A DNA stretch of 43,343 nucleotides from Verrucomicrobiales bacterium. GTDB taxonomy: Bacteria > Verrucomicrobiota > Verrucomicrobiia > Verrucomicrobiales > DEV007. The notes under the pieces were generated by a model that was not told where the DNA came from, ran no database searches, and saw nothing but the letters and a program-made list of their open reading frames with translations. The stretch spans positions 1 to 43,343 of the forward strand of contig JAKSBG010000390.1 in assembly GCA_022361255.1 (NCBI GenBank), read 5' to 3'. Shown piece after piece: positions 23,709-31,286 of this stretch. Positions within the stretch are counted from its first letter, which is position 1; every line of letters starts with the position of its first letter. A program made the position numbers and the translations under genes.

Positions 23709-24956
23709 ATGGAGCGACGAGTAGTCATTACAGGTATGGGAATCGTGTCACCGGTCGGGAACGATCTAGACACGGCATGGTCAAATCTGGTTGCAGGAAA
23801 GAGCGGGGTGGCCCGACTACAAGACCCCGCATTGGAGGGCTACGATTGCCAGATTGCCGGGGAAGTAAGGGATTTTGATGCGGCTCCCTATTTTTCGAGC
23901 CCGAAGGACGCACGTCGCAGCGATCGTTTTGCCCAACTGGGAATGGCCGCTTCGGTGATGGCGATGGATGATTCCGGGGTTGATCTCGACAAGGTGGACC
24001 GGGATCGTTTCGGTTGCATGGTTGGTAGCGGAATCGGAGGATTGACGACTCTCGAGACGCAGCACAAAAACCTTCTCTACAAAGACCCGAGCCGCGTTTC
24101 CCCGTTCACCATTCCGATGATGATCGCGAATATTTCCAGTGGGATGGTATCGATGGAATACGATTTGCGAGGTCCCAATATGTGTATCGTAACTGCCTGT
24201 GCGACATCGAATCACAATATCGGAGAAGCGTGGCGTATGATCAAATTCGGTGACGCTGATGCCTTTATTGCCGGCGGATCAGAATCGACGATCTGCCCGA
24301 TGGGCCTTGCCGGATTCGGGAATATGAAAGCTCTCAGCACCCGGAATGACGAACCTGAGCGGGCTTCACGTCCGTTCGACGTTGACCGGGACGGCTTTGT
24401 GATGGGCGAAGGCGCAGGTGTGGTTGTGATTGAAGAATTGGAGCACGCGAAGAAGCGCGGGGCACGGATATATGCGGAGCTTACCGGATACGGTGTATCC
24501 GCTGACGCTCATCATCTCACTTCACCCCATCCGGAGGGCGACGGTGCAGCCCGGTGTATGGAAATGGCGATCAAACATGGCGGTATTTCCCGTGAGAAAG
24601 TCGATTATGTCAACGCTCACGGAACCTCGACCGGTCTGGGCGACGTTTGCGAAACCAAAGCGATCAAAAGGGTTTTCGGAGATTACGCGAAAGACGGCCT
24701 CATTGTCAGCTCGACGAAATCCATGACCGGGCACCTGCTGGGAGCTGCCGGGGGGATTGAGCTTGCCGCCTGCGTTCTGGCAATTCGTGATGGAGTGATT
24801 CCTCCAACCATCAATCTCGAGAATCAGGATCCCAAGTGCGATCTCGATTACGTGCCGAACCAGGCCCGCGAAGTGGAAATCAAGACGGCTCTGACAAACT
24901 CTTTCGGGTTTGGCGGCCACAACGCCTCGCTTCTCGTTCAGAAATTCGAAGAGTAG
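23709..24956 (+). CDS. fabF: 3-oxoacyl-ACP synthase II
   Basis: The 415-residue condensing enzyme elongates acyl-ACP with malonyl-ACP in type II fatty acid synthesis. The catalytic triad is complete: Cys164 in TACATSNH, His304 in VNAHGTSTGLGD, and His342 in STKSMTGHLLGAAGG. The N-terminal RRVVITGMGIVSPVGND and the C-terminal TNSFGFGGHNASL blocks are also typical. It follows the motor cluster by 99 bases on the same strand; no terminator is seen between them, so it may be partly co-transcribed. No other fab genes lie in the window. The assignment to FabF rather than FabB follows length and motif form. Confidence 0.95.
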   Translation: MERRVVITGMGIVSPVGNDLDTAWSNLVAGKSGVARLQDPALEGYDCQIAGEVRDFDAAPYFSSPKDARRSDRFAQLGMAASVMAMDDSGVDLDKVDRDRFGCMVGSGIGGLTTLETQHKNLLYKDPSRVSPFTIPMMIANISSGMVSMEYDLRGPNMCIVTACATSNHNIGEAWRMIKFGDADAFIAGGSESTICPMGLAGFGNMKALSTRNDEPERASRPFDVDRDGFVMGEGAGVVVIEELEHAKKRGARIYAELTGYGVSADAHHLTSPHPEGDGAARCMEMAIKHGGISREKVDYVNAHGTSTGLGDVCETKAIKRVFGDYAKDGLIVSSTKSMTGHLLGAAGGIELAACVLAIRDGVIPPTINLENQDPKCDLDYVPNQAREVEIKTALTNSFGFGGHNASLLVQKFEE

Positions 24957-25124
24957 GAACTGCGGCAGATGATTCGCCTGGTTCCGGGGTGATTCAGGTC
25001 GGGGTGATTCGGGTTTTCTTCCCTGACCTCTTTGTCCATAGTTTGAAGGCGAGTGCTGTTCAGAGCCGTTCCGCCAAAGTGGTGCTTCGTTGCAATTCTT
25101 CTCCTTCCGCAAGGACCCGTCCCC

Positions 25125-25352
25125 TCATTCGGCGACTGGTTCAGCCATCTTTTCGGCTCCGGGTTTGGCGAGAGCATCCTGATATGCTTCCGGCCCGACC
25201 CTGGCTATGAGCCCGGTTCCCTCGAACCCGACACACATCTTGCTATCTACGAGAAAGGCAATGCCGTCCTTCAGGTGTTTCGTCTCAAATGAAACGTCGG
25301 CCTTTCTCAAGCTGCATTCCACCCGGTCGGCCAGATCTTCGTCGCAGGCCAT
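25125..25352 (-). CDS. TfoX/Sxy N-terminal-domain protein, short at the C-terminus
   Basis: The 75-residue product matches the TfoX N-terminal domain pattern: DEDLADRVECSLRK near the start, KDGIAFLVDSKMCVGFEG, then LIARVGPEAYQDALAKPGA. Family members usually continue about 20 residues further with a Gly-Trp-Val strand; here a TGA ends the frame after MAEPVAE and no continuation was found in other frames. It may be a shortened but functional stand-alone copy or a decaying one. Stand-alone TfoX_N proteins have no defined role; in gamma-Proteobacteria the domain is part of competence regulators. Confidence 0.62.
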   Translation of the reverse strand: MACDEDLADRVECSLRKADVSFETKHLKDGIAFLVDSKMCVGFEGTGLIARVGPEAYQDALAKPGAEKMAEPVAE

Positions 25353-25373
25353 TGCTCGTTGAAGTGTTGAAAC

Positions 25374-26066
25374 TCAGGGTTTCCGGAGCGCTTCGATCCT
25401 GCTTCGGCTTTCTTCGGAAAGCTTCGCGATTTGATAGGGAACCTCGCGTCCGCTCATTACGAAGACAACGTTCGTTCCGTCCACCGATTTCACAGCTGCG
25501 GTGATGGTTTTCCCATCGGTATTGGTCCAGATCTGCGATTCTGCGAGAAGGCCGGATTTTTCCGTAGTGCTCGTCGCTTCGGCCTCTGCGGGAGGTTCTT
25601 CGGATTCAGCGGAAGAACCTGCCACGTCCACGGTTTTCAGCTTCTTTTCCAGATTCCGGCGTGCATCGCGCATGTCAGATTTCAGGAGGTCGTAGGAGAT
25701 TCCCTGAATGCTCTTCTCGCCGTCTGCGGTTGTAACGAGAACCATTGGTATCGTATTCCCGGCGACAGATCGTGCCGCCTTGGCTCCCTTCGGCATGGCG
25801 CTCCAATCCGTTTTGCTGTTGGCAAAAACAACCACCCCGGTGCTGCGAAATGTCTTAAAAGCCTCCGAACTGGAAGCGAGGCAGGGGCCTCACGTGGTGC
25901 CCGGATCAGTGTAGACGAAAATCAGGGGTTCTTTATCCGCAGTGGCTTTGGCCTTTACCTCCTCCAGCTCATCCATCTTGAAGACAGACGAAGGAACTCG
26001 TAATTCCGCCCTCGCTGATAAAGAAAAGAAAAGGGCAAGACAGCAGACCGTGAGGAGCAATTTCAT
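25374..26066 (-). CDS. Exported thioredoxin-like + SHD1 protein; candidate selenoprotein (UGPC)
   Basis: Read from ATG 26066 through an in-frame TGA at 25890-25892, this encodes 230 residues. It has a signal peptide (MKLLLTVCCLALFFSLSARA), a thioredoxin-like domain and a C-terminal SHD1 domain (about 172-228: QIWTNTDGKTITAAVKSVDG ... QIAKLSEESRSRI). The TGA is codon 59 and falls exactly on the first Cys of the thioredoxin CGPC motif: FVYTDPGTT, stop, GPC (60-62). The expected cis-proline follows in NTIPMVLV (Pro107). There is no frameshift. A hairpin lies just after the TGA. The likely reading is Sec-Gly-Pro-Cys; a nonsense mutation or base error at that Cys is the alternative. A caller blind to Sec would report only a 153-residue piece from GTG 25835. 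Confidence 0.78.
25861..25892 (-). promoter_or_regulatory. Possible bacterial SECIS-like hairpin after the in-frame TGA
   Basis: On the coding (minus) strand the TGA is followed after 7 bases by GCCTC, a 12-base loop with AGTT, and GAGGC: a 5-bp GC-rich stem at 25861-25882. The loop lies 13-24 bases after the TGA, close to where bacterial SECIS apical loops occur and containing a G. An alternative pairing with GAGGC overlapping the TGA itself exists. The stem is short, so support is suggestive only. Confidence 0.4.
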
Positions 26067-26105
26067 GCAAATAGCATGCCCTGTGTGAATTTTTTTGTCG
26101 AGAAC

Positions 26106-26792
26106 CTATTCGCGGTCAACGATATCGAGGCTTGATCGATTTTTTACGATCTTCCCGCTGTCGAGGACTCCCTGCCAGCTCGTTGTGGGATAAATAATGC
26201 AATCGCGCCCCAGCAGGGAGCCGGGATTGAGAACCGAATTGCAGCCGACTTCGGTGCGATCGCCGACAATGGCGCCGAATTTTCGTAAACCGGAGTCGAT
26301 CTTTTCTCCCTCGTGCAGAACTTTAACATTGCTGCGGTCCAAGCGAACGTTGGAGCAGACCACTCCTGCTCCGAGGTGGGCTTTGTGTCCGAGGATGGAA
26401 TCTCCAACATAGTTGAAATGGGGGACTTCGCAGTTGTCGAAAAGGATGCAGTTCTTGAATTCAGAGGAATTGCCGAGAACGCAGTGGTTTCCGACGATCA
26501 CGTTGTTGCGAATGTAGGCCCCGCTGCGAACGACTGTGTCGGAACCGATCCAGGCAGGGCCCTGGATCACTGCATTGGCTTCGACGATGGCATCTGCCGC
26601 GACGTAGACCCTGGTTCCCACATTTGCATTCGGATGAATGCTGCCGTGAACCAGCGTTCCGTTGACCGATTTCAAAAGATGATCGAGATAGTCCTCAATT
26701 TGCGCGAGCGCTGCCCAAACCGGTTCGTTCTCGCTGAAGAGATCCGGATGACTCGTATGAGTTAAGTCGAGAAAATCACTGGGGGGAAACAT
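26106..26792 (-). CDS. Left-handed beta-helix nucleotidyl/acyltransferase-like protein
   Basis: The protein is 228 residues from ATG 26792. From about residue 45 it shows hexapeptide repeats of the left-handed beta-helix (VHGSIHPNANVGTRVYV, AIVEANAVIQGPAWIGSD, NNVIVGNHCVLGNSSEFKNC, GAIVGDRTEVGCNSVLNPGS), as in the C-terminal acyltransferase half of GlmU and related sugar-nucleotide enzymes. There is no pyrophosphorylase domain. A role in making an acetylated sugar nucleotide for envelope polymers is likely, with acyl donor and substrate unknown. An in-frame GTG at 26819 falls inside repeat copy C and its extra nine residues are not conserved-looking, so ATG 26792 is preferred. It follows frr by 133 bases on the same strand. 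Confidence 0.85.
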   Translation of the reverse strand: MFPPSDFLDLTHTSHPDLFSENEPVWAALAQIEDYLDHLLKSVNGTLVHGSIHPNANVGTRVYVAADAIVEANAVIQGPAWIGSDTVVRSGAYIRNNVIVGNHCVLGNSSEFKNCILFDNCEVPHFNYVGDSILGHKAHLGAGVVCSNVRLDRSNVKVLHEGEKIDSGLRKFGAIVGDRTEVGCNSVLNPGSLLGRDCIIYPTTSWQGVLDSGKIVKNRSSLDIVDRE

Positions 26793-26795
26793 AGT

Positions 26796-26850
26796 TGAAC
26801 AGGGTTGGATGACCGACACAACAGGGTGAAGCCTGTGGTGAAACAGGGTA
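26796..26850. repeat. Three-box intergenic repeat, copy C (variant)
   Basis: TGAACAGGGTTGG at 26796 and GAAACAGGGTAA at 26840 keep the 44-base box-1 to box-3 offset of the full copies. The middle box is CAACAGGGTG in direct instead of inverted orientation. The copy lies just upstream of the beta-helix gene, between it and frr. Confidence 0.6.
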
Positions 26851-26925
26851 ACGCGTTTTTCGTCCTGAAAATGTCTTCTCTTTCTCCGCCGGTTTCGCCC
26901 GTAGCGAACAGGAATGGAAGGCGGT

Positions 26926-27492
26926 CTACACCGTCATTACATCCTCTTCTTTCGCGGCGAGATGCTCGTCGATGGATTTGACATGTTTGTCGGTAAGGTT
27001 TTGCACCTCTTTTTCCATGTCGTGAAAGGAATCTTCGGTAATGTCGCTATCCTTGAGTGCGGCTTTCAGCTGATCCATTCCGTCTTTGCGAACGGAGCGA
27101 ATCCGGACGCGGCCCTGTTCGGCCATATCCTTGATCAGCTTCACCAGTTCGATACGGCGTTCCTCCGAAAGTTCGGGGATGGGAAGGCGAATGAGCCGGC
27201 CATCGGAGGCGGGAGTGATCCCGAGTTTCGATTCACGCAGAGCACGTTCCACGTCGGCCATGATTGATGGATCGTGAGGCTGCACGGTGAGAAGTCTCGG
27301 TTCGGGAGCGGAAACCAGTGCGAGTTGCTTCAGTGCCATGGTCGATCCATAGGCTTCCACGTTGACATTGATATTGTCGAGCAGTGCTGGACTCGCCTTC
27401 CCGGTTCGGATGCTGGACATTTCCGAAGAGACAAAATCGGCTGCTTTTTGCATCGACTCTTCGAGTTCGAGAAGAAAAGTTTCGGTATCCAT
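26926..27492 (-). CDS. frr: Ribosome recycling factor
   Basis: The protein is 188 residues from ATG 27492, close to the 185 typical of RRF. Together with EF-G it splits post-termination ribosomes. Family blocks are clear: SSIRTGKASPALLDNINV, the domain-II region, DGRLIRLPIPELSEERRIELVKLIK, and the C-terminal helices with VRIRSVRKDGMDQLK. The frame is open 28 codons further upstream but that part is not RRF-like. It follows pyrH by 80 bases, the usual pyrH-frr pair. Confidence 0.97.
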   Translation of the reverse strand: MDTETFLLELEESMQKAADFVSSEMSSIRTGKASPALLDNINVNVEAYGSTMALKQLALVSAPEPRLLTVQPHDPSIMADVERALRESKLGITPASDGRLIRLPIPELSEERRIELVKLIKDMAEQGRVRIRSVRKDGMDQLKAALKDSDITEDSFHDMEKEVQNLTDKHVKSIDEHLAAKEEDVMTV

Positions 27493-27572
27493 AGGGCAGG
27501 GGATTGATTGAATAAAGAAAACGTAGGGATTTGGAGTAAAAAAGCAAATGTCGGGATGCAGGGGCGAAAGGT

Positions 27573-28304
27573 TCAATCATCGGCCGGTCCGGCGTGGACG
27601 ATTGTGCCGAGTTCCTCTCCGGTGAGGGCCCGTCTGATATTTCCTTCCTGATTCATATCGAAGACGACGATGGGAATATCGTTGTCCTGGCAGAGGGTAA
27701 AAGCGGTGCCGTCCATCACCTTTAGGTTTTGGGATAGCGCTTCGTTATAGGTCAGGCTTTCGTACCGCACGGCGTCTTCGTTTGTCCGGGGGTCTTTGTT
27801 ATAGACTCCGTCGACATTGGTCGCTTTGAAGATCATGTCTGCCCCGATTTCGCTGGCCCGCAGGGCAGCGGTAGTGTCGGTGGTGAAAAATGGGTTGCCG
27901 GTTCCGCCTCCGAAAATGACAACGCGGCCTTTTTCCATATGGCGAATCGCGAGACGGCGAATGAAGGTCTCCGCGACATTCTTCATTTCGATCGCGGTTT
28001 GGACGCGACTCGGGACACCAACCGCCTCCAGCATGCTTTGAACAGCGAGAGCATTCATCACAGTCGCCAGCATTCCCACGTAGTCGGCTGTCGCGCGGTC
28101 CATTCCACGACCTGCTGCGGCCGCACCCCGCCAGAAGTTCCCGCCTCCTACAACGATAGCGATTTGGAGGCCGGATTCGTGGGCCGTCTTGATTTGATTA
28201 GCGATGCCCTCGACAATCTCAGGGGAGATATTGTCGTGGCTCCCGTGTTCGCGAAGGGCTTCTCCGCTAAGTTTTAAAATGACGCGCTTAAACTCTCTCG
28301 ACAT
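27573..28304 (-). CDS. pyrH: UMP kinase
   Basis: The protein is 243 residues from ATG 28304. PyrH phosphorylates UMP to UDP with ATP. The amino-acid-kinase fold motifs are present: [11 protein letters not shown] at the N-terminus, [29 protein letters not shown], the UMP-site region, and [19 protein letters not shown] with DGVYNKDPR near the C-terminal half. Extra in-frame codons upstream (to 28349) are poor in family similarity, so the internal ATG is chosen. It pairs with frr as in most bacteria. Confidence 0.97.
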   Translation of the reverse strand: MSREFKRVILKLSGEALREHGSHDNISPEIVEGIANQIKTAHESGLQIAIVVGGGNFWRGAAAAGRGMDRATADYVGMLATVMNALAVQSMLEAVGVPSRVQTAIEMKNVAETFIRRLAIRHMEKGRVVIFGGGTGNPFFTTDTTAALRASEIGADMIFKATNVDGVYNKDPRTNEDAVRYESLTYNEALSQNLKVMDGTAFTLCQDNDIPIVVFDMNQEGNIRRALTGEELGTIVHAGPADD

Positions 28305-28428
28305 GTGGTGGCTGGTGGTGGTGTGTTCATCCTCAACCCTCTCCACCAAATTTCCAAGCGCAATGTTGTGGGATTGCCCCGGCTCACCATTTTTCTTTCC
28401 GGAGCGATCCCTTTGTAAACGGGGAAAG

Positions 28429-28899
28429 CTATTTTTTCCCTTCCGAAGGCTTGTTCAGAACATCGTCTTTCGTTGAGGCGACCAGAGTCATAATTTCCTC
28501 TACCAGTTTGTGGTCGAGCTTCAGTTCCACGAGAGTGTTCTGTAAATGTTCGGCCACTACTGAGAAATCCTCTTCTCTCAAATCCAGATTCTCGTGCGCC
28601 TTTCTCATGTCTTTCCCGGTCCACGGCTCCGGGCCACCGAGCGCGGCTGAGAGGAACTCTTTTTGCTTTCTGATCTGGACCTTCATATTGACGTCATCGA
28701 AGAAAAAATTCACTCGTTCGTCTGCGAGCAGTTTTTCGTAGAAAAGATCAACGGCGGCATTGATCGCCTCCTGCCCTCCGACCCGCGCGTAGAGGCTTTT
28801 CGGGTCGACCTTGTTTCTGACATCATCACCGACTGCTACTGAAAGGAGAGAGATCGTGAGAGCGAAAGGGAGAAGGCAAAAAAGCAGTTTGTTTTTCAT
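28429..28899 (-). CDS. Truncated hemoglobin (group 1 type) with a signal peptide
   Basis: The 156-residue protein begins with a signal peptide ([23 protein letters not shown]); the 2-on-2 globin fold starts near residue 33: [52 protein letters not shown], then the proximal His102 in RKAHENL. Tyr54 (FY) fits the distal B10 tyrosine of group-1 globins. Known group-1 truncated globins bind O2 and NO, and some remove nitric oxide. Most lack signal peptides, so an exported copy is unusual. An NsrR-type operator overlaps its promoter and nsrR lies directly upstream on the same strand, which points to a nitric oxide response. The C-terminal tail is Lys-rich. Confidence 0.9.
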   Translation of the reverse strand: MKNKLLFCLLPFALTISLLSVAVGDDVRNKVDPKSLYARVGGQEAINAAVDLFYEKLLADERVNFFFDDVNMKVQIRKQKEFLSAALGGPEPWTGKDMRKAHENLDLREEDFSVVAEHLQNTLVELKLDHKLVEEIMTLVASTKDDVLNKPSEGKK

Positions 28900-28907
28900 G
28901 TGATTTT

Positions 28908-28930
28908 AAGATGTAATTTAAATACATCTT
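28908..28930 (-). promoter_or_regulatory. NsrR-type operator upstream of the truncated hemoglobin gene
   Basis: The dyad AAGATGTAATT-T-AAATACATCTT is two 11-base arms with a 1-base centre, 9 bases before the globin start codon. The perfect inner arms are AGATGTA and TACATCT. It fits the published form of the NsrR motif (two AAGATGyATTT-like halves with one base between). On the coding strand it overlaps the likely -10 region downstream of TTGTCA, so bound NsrR would block transcription. Confidence 0.75.
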
Positions 28931-28987
28931 TTTGCAAGTGACAAAACAATAGAGGCATTGCGTAGCTACGGACGGAAAGCAGGGGAG

Positions 28988-29416
28988 TCAGATCCCCATT
29001 CGGGAGATCAGTTCCTTCCTGTTGGTGACGAGATCAGCCACCGTCATCGAGTCGAGCTCGGTCAGGAACGCGTCGTTGGCCCGGTGGAGCAAACTCTGGA
29101 GGTTGCAGATACCGGCAATGCGACAATTCCCTTTTGCGGGAGACATGCATTCAACGAGGCTTAGTGGTTCCAGCGCACGAACAATCTCGCCCACGCCAAT
29201 TTTGTCTGCAGGCTTGCCGAGAATGAGCCCTCCAGCCCTGCCTCGAAACGTTTTCAAATATCCCAGCTGCGACAGTTTGTGAACGACCTTCACAAGATGA
29301 TTTTCAGAAATGGAAAAAGAATCGGCAATTTCGTGAATGGATGCCCGCTCTTCTCCTTTCAATGCGGCGAAGATGAGGGTTCTCAGGGCGTAGTCCGTGA
29401 ATTGATTCAGTTCCAT
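28988..29416 (-). CDS. nsrR: NsrR, nitric-oxide-sensing Rrf2-family repressor
   Basis: The 142-residue protein follows E. coli NsrR along its whole length: QFTDYALRTLIF at the start, a winged helix with SISENHLVKVVHKLSQLGYL, FRGRAGGLILGKPA, then ALEPLSLVEC with Cys90, Cys98 and Cys104 as Fe-S ligands and FLTELDSMTVADLV near the end. NsrR binds an Fe-S cluster that reacts with NO, releasing operators. The cysteine spacing here (7 and 5 intervening residues) is slightly longer than in E. coli. An operator lies immediately downstream in front of the globin gene. An extended -10 (TGCTATAAT) lies 11 bases before its ATG. Confidence 0.93.
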   Translation of the reverse strand: MELNQFTDYALRTLIFAALKGEERASIHEIADSFSISENHLVKVVHKLSQLGYLKTFRGRAGGLILGKPADKIGVGEIVRALEPLSLVECMSPAKGNCRIAGICNLQSLLHRANDAFLTELDSMTVADLVTNRKELISRMGI

Positions 29417-29427
29417 AAACCCCGTGA

Positions 29428-29436
29428 TTATAGCAG
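29428..29436 (-). promoter_or_regulatory. Extended -10 element of nsrR
   Basis: On the minus strand TGCTATAAT ends 11 bases before the nsrR ATG (29416). No good -35 is seen at 17 bases, as allowed for extended -10 promoters. The leader would be about 5 bases. Confidence 0.5.
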
Positions 29437-29491
29437 TTCGCCGGGGATCGCGTAGAAAATTTGTAGCGCTCTCCTGCTGTGCGAAAGCAAA

Positions 29492-29519
29492 TTGACGGCG
29501 CTGGAGCGTTTGCTAGGAT
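29492..29519 (+). promoter_or_regulatory. Promoter of the sulfatase gene, predicting a leaderless start
   Basis: TTGACG (29492-29497) and the extended -10 TGC-TAGGAT (29514-29519) are 16 bases apart. The ATG at 29527 begins 7 bases after the -10, which is where transcription itself should start. Confidence 0.5.
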
Positions 29520-29526
29520 CCACACA

Positions 29527-30915
29527 ATGAGAATGAAACCCTTCGCCATCTTTTTTGCCATTGCCCTCTCCTGCCTTGCGGCTCATTCTGCTGAAAAGCC
29601 GAATATCATTTACATTCTTCTCGACGACGCAGGTTACGGTGATCTGGGATGCTATGGTCAGACAAAGTTTCCGACCCCGAATATCGACCGGCTTGCGACA
29701 GAGGGATTGAAATTCACGGATCATTACGCAGGAAGCACCGTGTGCGCACCGACTCGATGCGTTCTGATGACGGGGGTTCATACCGGACATGCCTATGTCA
29801 GGGGGAATCGCGAGGTGAAGCCGGAAGGTCAGGCCCCGATGCCGGCAGATATTGTGACGATTCCCCGACTGCTGGCCAAAGCTGGGTACAAGACCGGAGC
29901 CTTCGGAAAATGGGGACTCGGCGCGCCGGGATCCACCAGCGATCCCATCGAGCACTTCGACCGGTTTTTCGGATACAACTGCCAGCGGGAGGCACACTCA
30001 TACTATCCCGATCATCTCTGGAGCGACAGAGAAAGAGTTGAACTCGATGGCGAAACCTACAGCCACCCTCTCATCATGGATGAGGCACTTGGTTTTGTTC
30101 GAGAGAACAGAGAGAATCCTTTTTTTATCTATCTCGCAATCACGATTCCTCACGCCGCGATGCATGTGCCTGAAGAATATGCGAAGCCCTGGCGGGAAAA
30201 ATTCTCACAGTTTGAAGGGAAAATCGGAAAATATGCCGGCACCGAATTCGACAACCCCGCAGCTGGTTTTGCCGGCCAGATGACCATGCTCGATGAGGGG
30301 ATTGGCGACTTACTTGCGCTGCTCGAAGAGTTGGAAATCGATGAGAATACGCTGGTGATGTTTTCCTCCGACAACGGACCTCACAAAGAAGGGGGGCACG
30401 TTCCGGATTTCTTTGACAGCAACGGACCTTTGCGCGGATACAAGCGCAACCTGACCGAAGGCGGGATCCGGGCACCGATGCTGGCCCGTTGGCCCGGGAA
30501 AATTGCTCCGGCAACGGTGACAGGTCATGTCTCCGCCCACTGGGATATTCTTCCCACCGTTTGTGAATTGGCGGATGCGGAAATTCCTGCATCTGTCGAT
30601 GGAATATCAATGGTGCCGACTTTGCTCGGAGCAGGTGAGCAGGATCAGCACGAATACCTCTACTGGGAATTTTACGAACAGGGAGGCAAAAAAGCAGCCC
30701 GCTGGGGTGATTGGAAAGCCGTTCAAACAGGGATCAACAGGAATCCGAATGCGCCTATTGAGATTTACGATCTGTCAAAAGACATTGGTGAAGAAAACAA
30801 TCTCGCAGCGGTGCGTCCCGATCTCGTGGAAAAAGCGAAGGGCATTTTTTCCGATGCGCACGAACCTTCACCCAACTGGGTTTTTGCCGATAAGAAAAAA
30901 GGAAAGAAGAAATAG
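29527..30915 (+). CDS. Exported arylsulfatase A-type (S1 family) sulfatase
   Basis: The protein is 462 residues from ATG 29527 (ATG 29533 is nearly equivalent). It has a signal peptide (PFAIFFAIALSCLAAHSA), then PNIIYILLDDAGYGDLGCYG with the metal-binding Asp pair, and the sulfatase signature CAPTR with Cys73 for formylglycine. GAFGKWGLG, the SSDNGP metal block and the C-terminal EIYDLSKDIGEENNL region complete the type I sulfatase fold. Substrates are probably sulfated polysaccharides, as is usual in marine PVC bacteria. Neither SUMF1 protein in the window has the Cys pair of the maturation enzyme, so maturation must come from elsewhere. A promoter abuts the start. Confidence 0.95.
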   Translation: MRMKPFAIFFAIALSCLAAHSAEKPNIIYILLDDAGYGDLGCYGQTKFPTPNIDRLATEGLKFTDHYAGSTVCAPTRCVLMTGVHTGHAYVRGNREVKPEGQAPMPADIVTIPRLLAKAGYKTGAFGKWGLGAPGSTSDPIEHFDRFFGYNCQREAHSYYPDHLWSDRERVELDGETYSHPLIMDEALGFVRENRENPFFIYLAITIPHAAMHVPEEYAKPWREKFSQFEGKIGKYAGTEFDNPAAGFAGQMTMLDEGIGDLLALLEELEIDENTLVMFSSDNGPHKEGGHVPDFFDSNGPLRGYKRNLTEGGIRAPMLARWPGKIAPATVTGHVSAHWDILPTVCELADAEIPASVDGISMVPTLLGAGEQDQHEYLYWEFYEQGGKKAARWGDWKAVQTGINRNPNAPIEIYDLSKDIGEENNLAAVRPDLVEKAKGIFSDAHEPSPNWVFADKKKGKKK

Positions 30916-30984
30916 TCATCTGTCGCCGGTTTCGCCCCTCTTTGAGAGTGTCACGAGACCTGCGAACTGAGGCAAGAAAGGGAG

Positions 30985-31170
30985 ATGAAACGCATCTTCC
31001 TTCTCCTCCTCCTGGCGACTGCGGTTCTGGTCACATCGTGCAATCAACAGAATCGCTATCGCTACAATCGAATCAGCCCCTACGGCGGATATGGCGAGAG
31101 CCGTAACTTTGACTACGGCTATGGCTGGAAAGTGAAAGACGGCGGGGCCCGTATTCTTTACGATTACTGA
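30985..31170 (+). CDS. Small lipoprotein
   Basis: The 61-residue product has a lipoprotein signal (MKRIFLLLLLATAVLVTSC, lipobox VTSC with Cys19) and a Tyr/Gly/Arg-rich mature part (YRYNRISPYGGYGESRN...). It is too small for an enzyme and similar in kind to small Tyr-rich envelope lipoproteins. It has AGGGAG close before its ATG, so translation is plausible. No family was recognised. Confidence 0.7.
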   Translation: MKRIFLLLLLATAVLVTSCNQQNRYRYNRISPYGGYGESRNFDYGYGWKVKDGGARILYDY

Positions 31171-31286
31171 GCAGAATGCCTGAAATCAGGGAGTTTGGGC
31201 CTTACCCTGCGATAAGCGATACGAGTGCTTCTGCCTGAACGTGCGGGAATTTTCATTCTGCAGAGTTCGACGGCATCGCGTTCCTC

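Noticed and set aside
24957-25124. Continuation of the TfoX-N protein in another frame beyond 25125
   Set aside because: Translating the downstream minus strand gives no Gly-Trp-Val strand or other TfoX-like residues, so no frameshift is supported.
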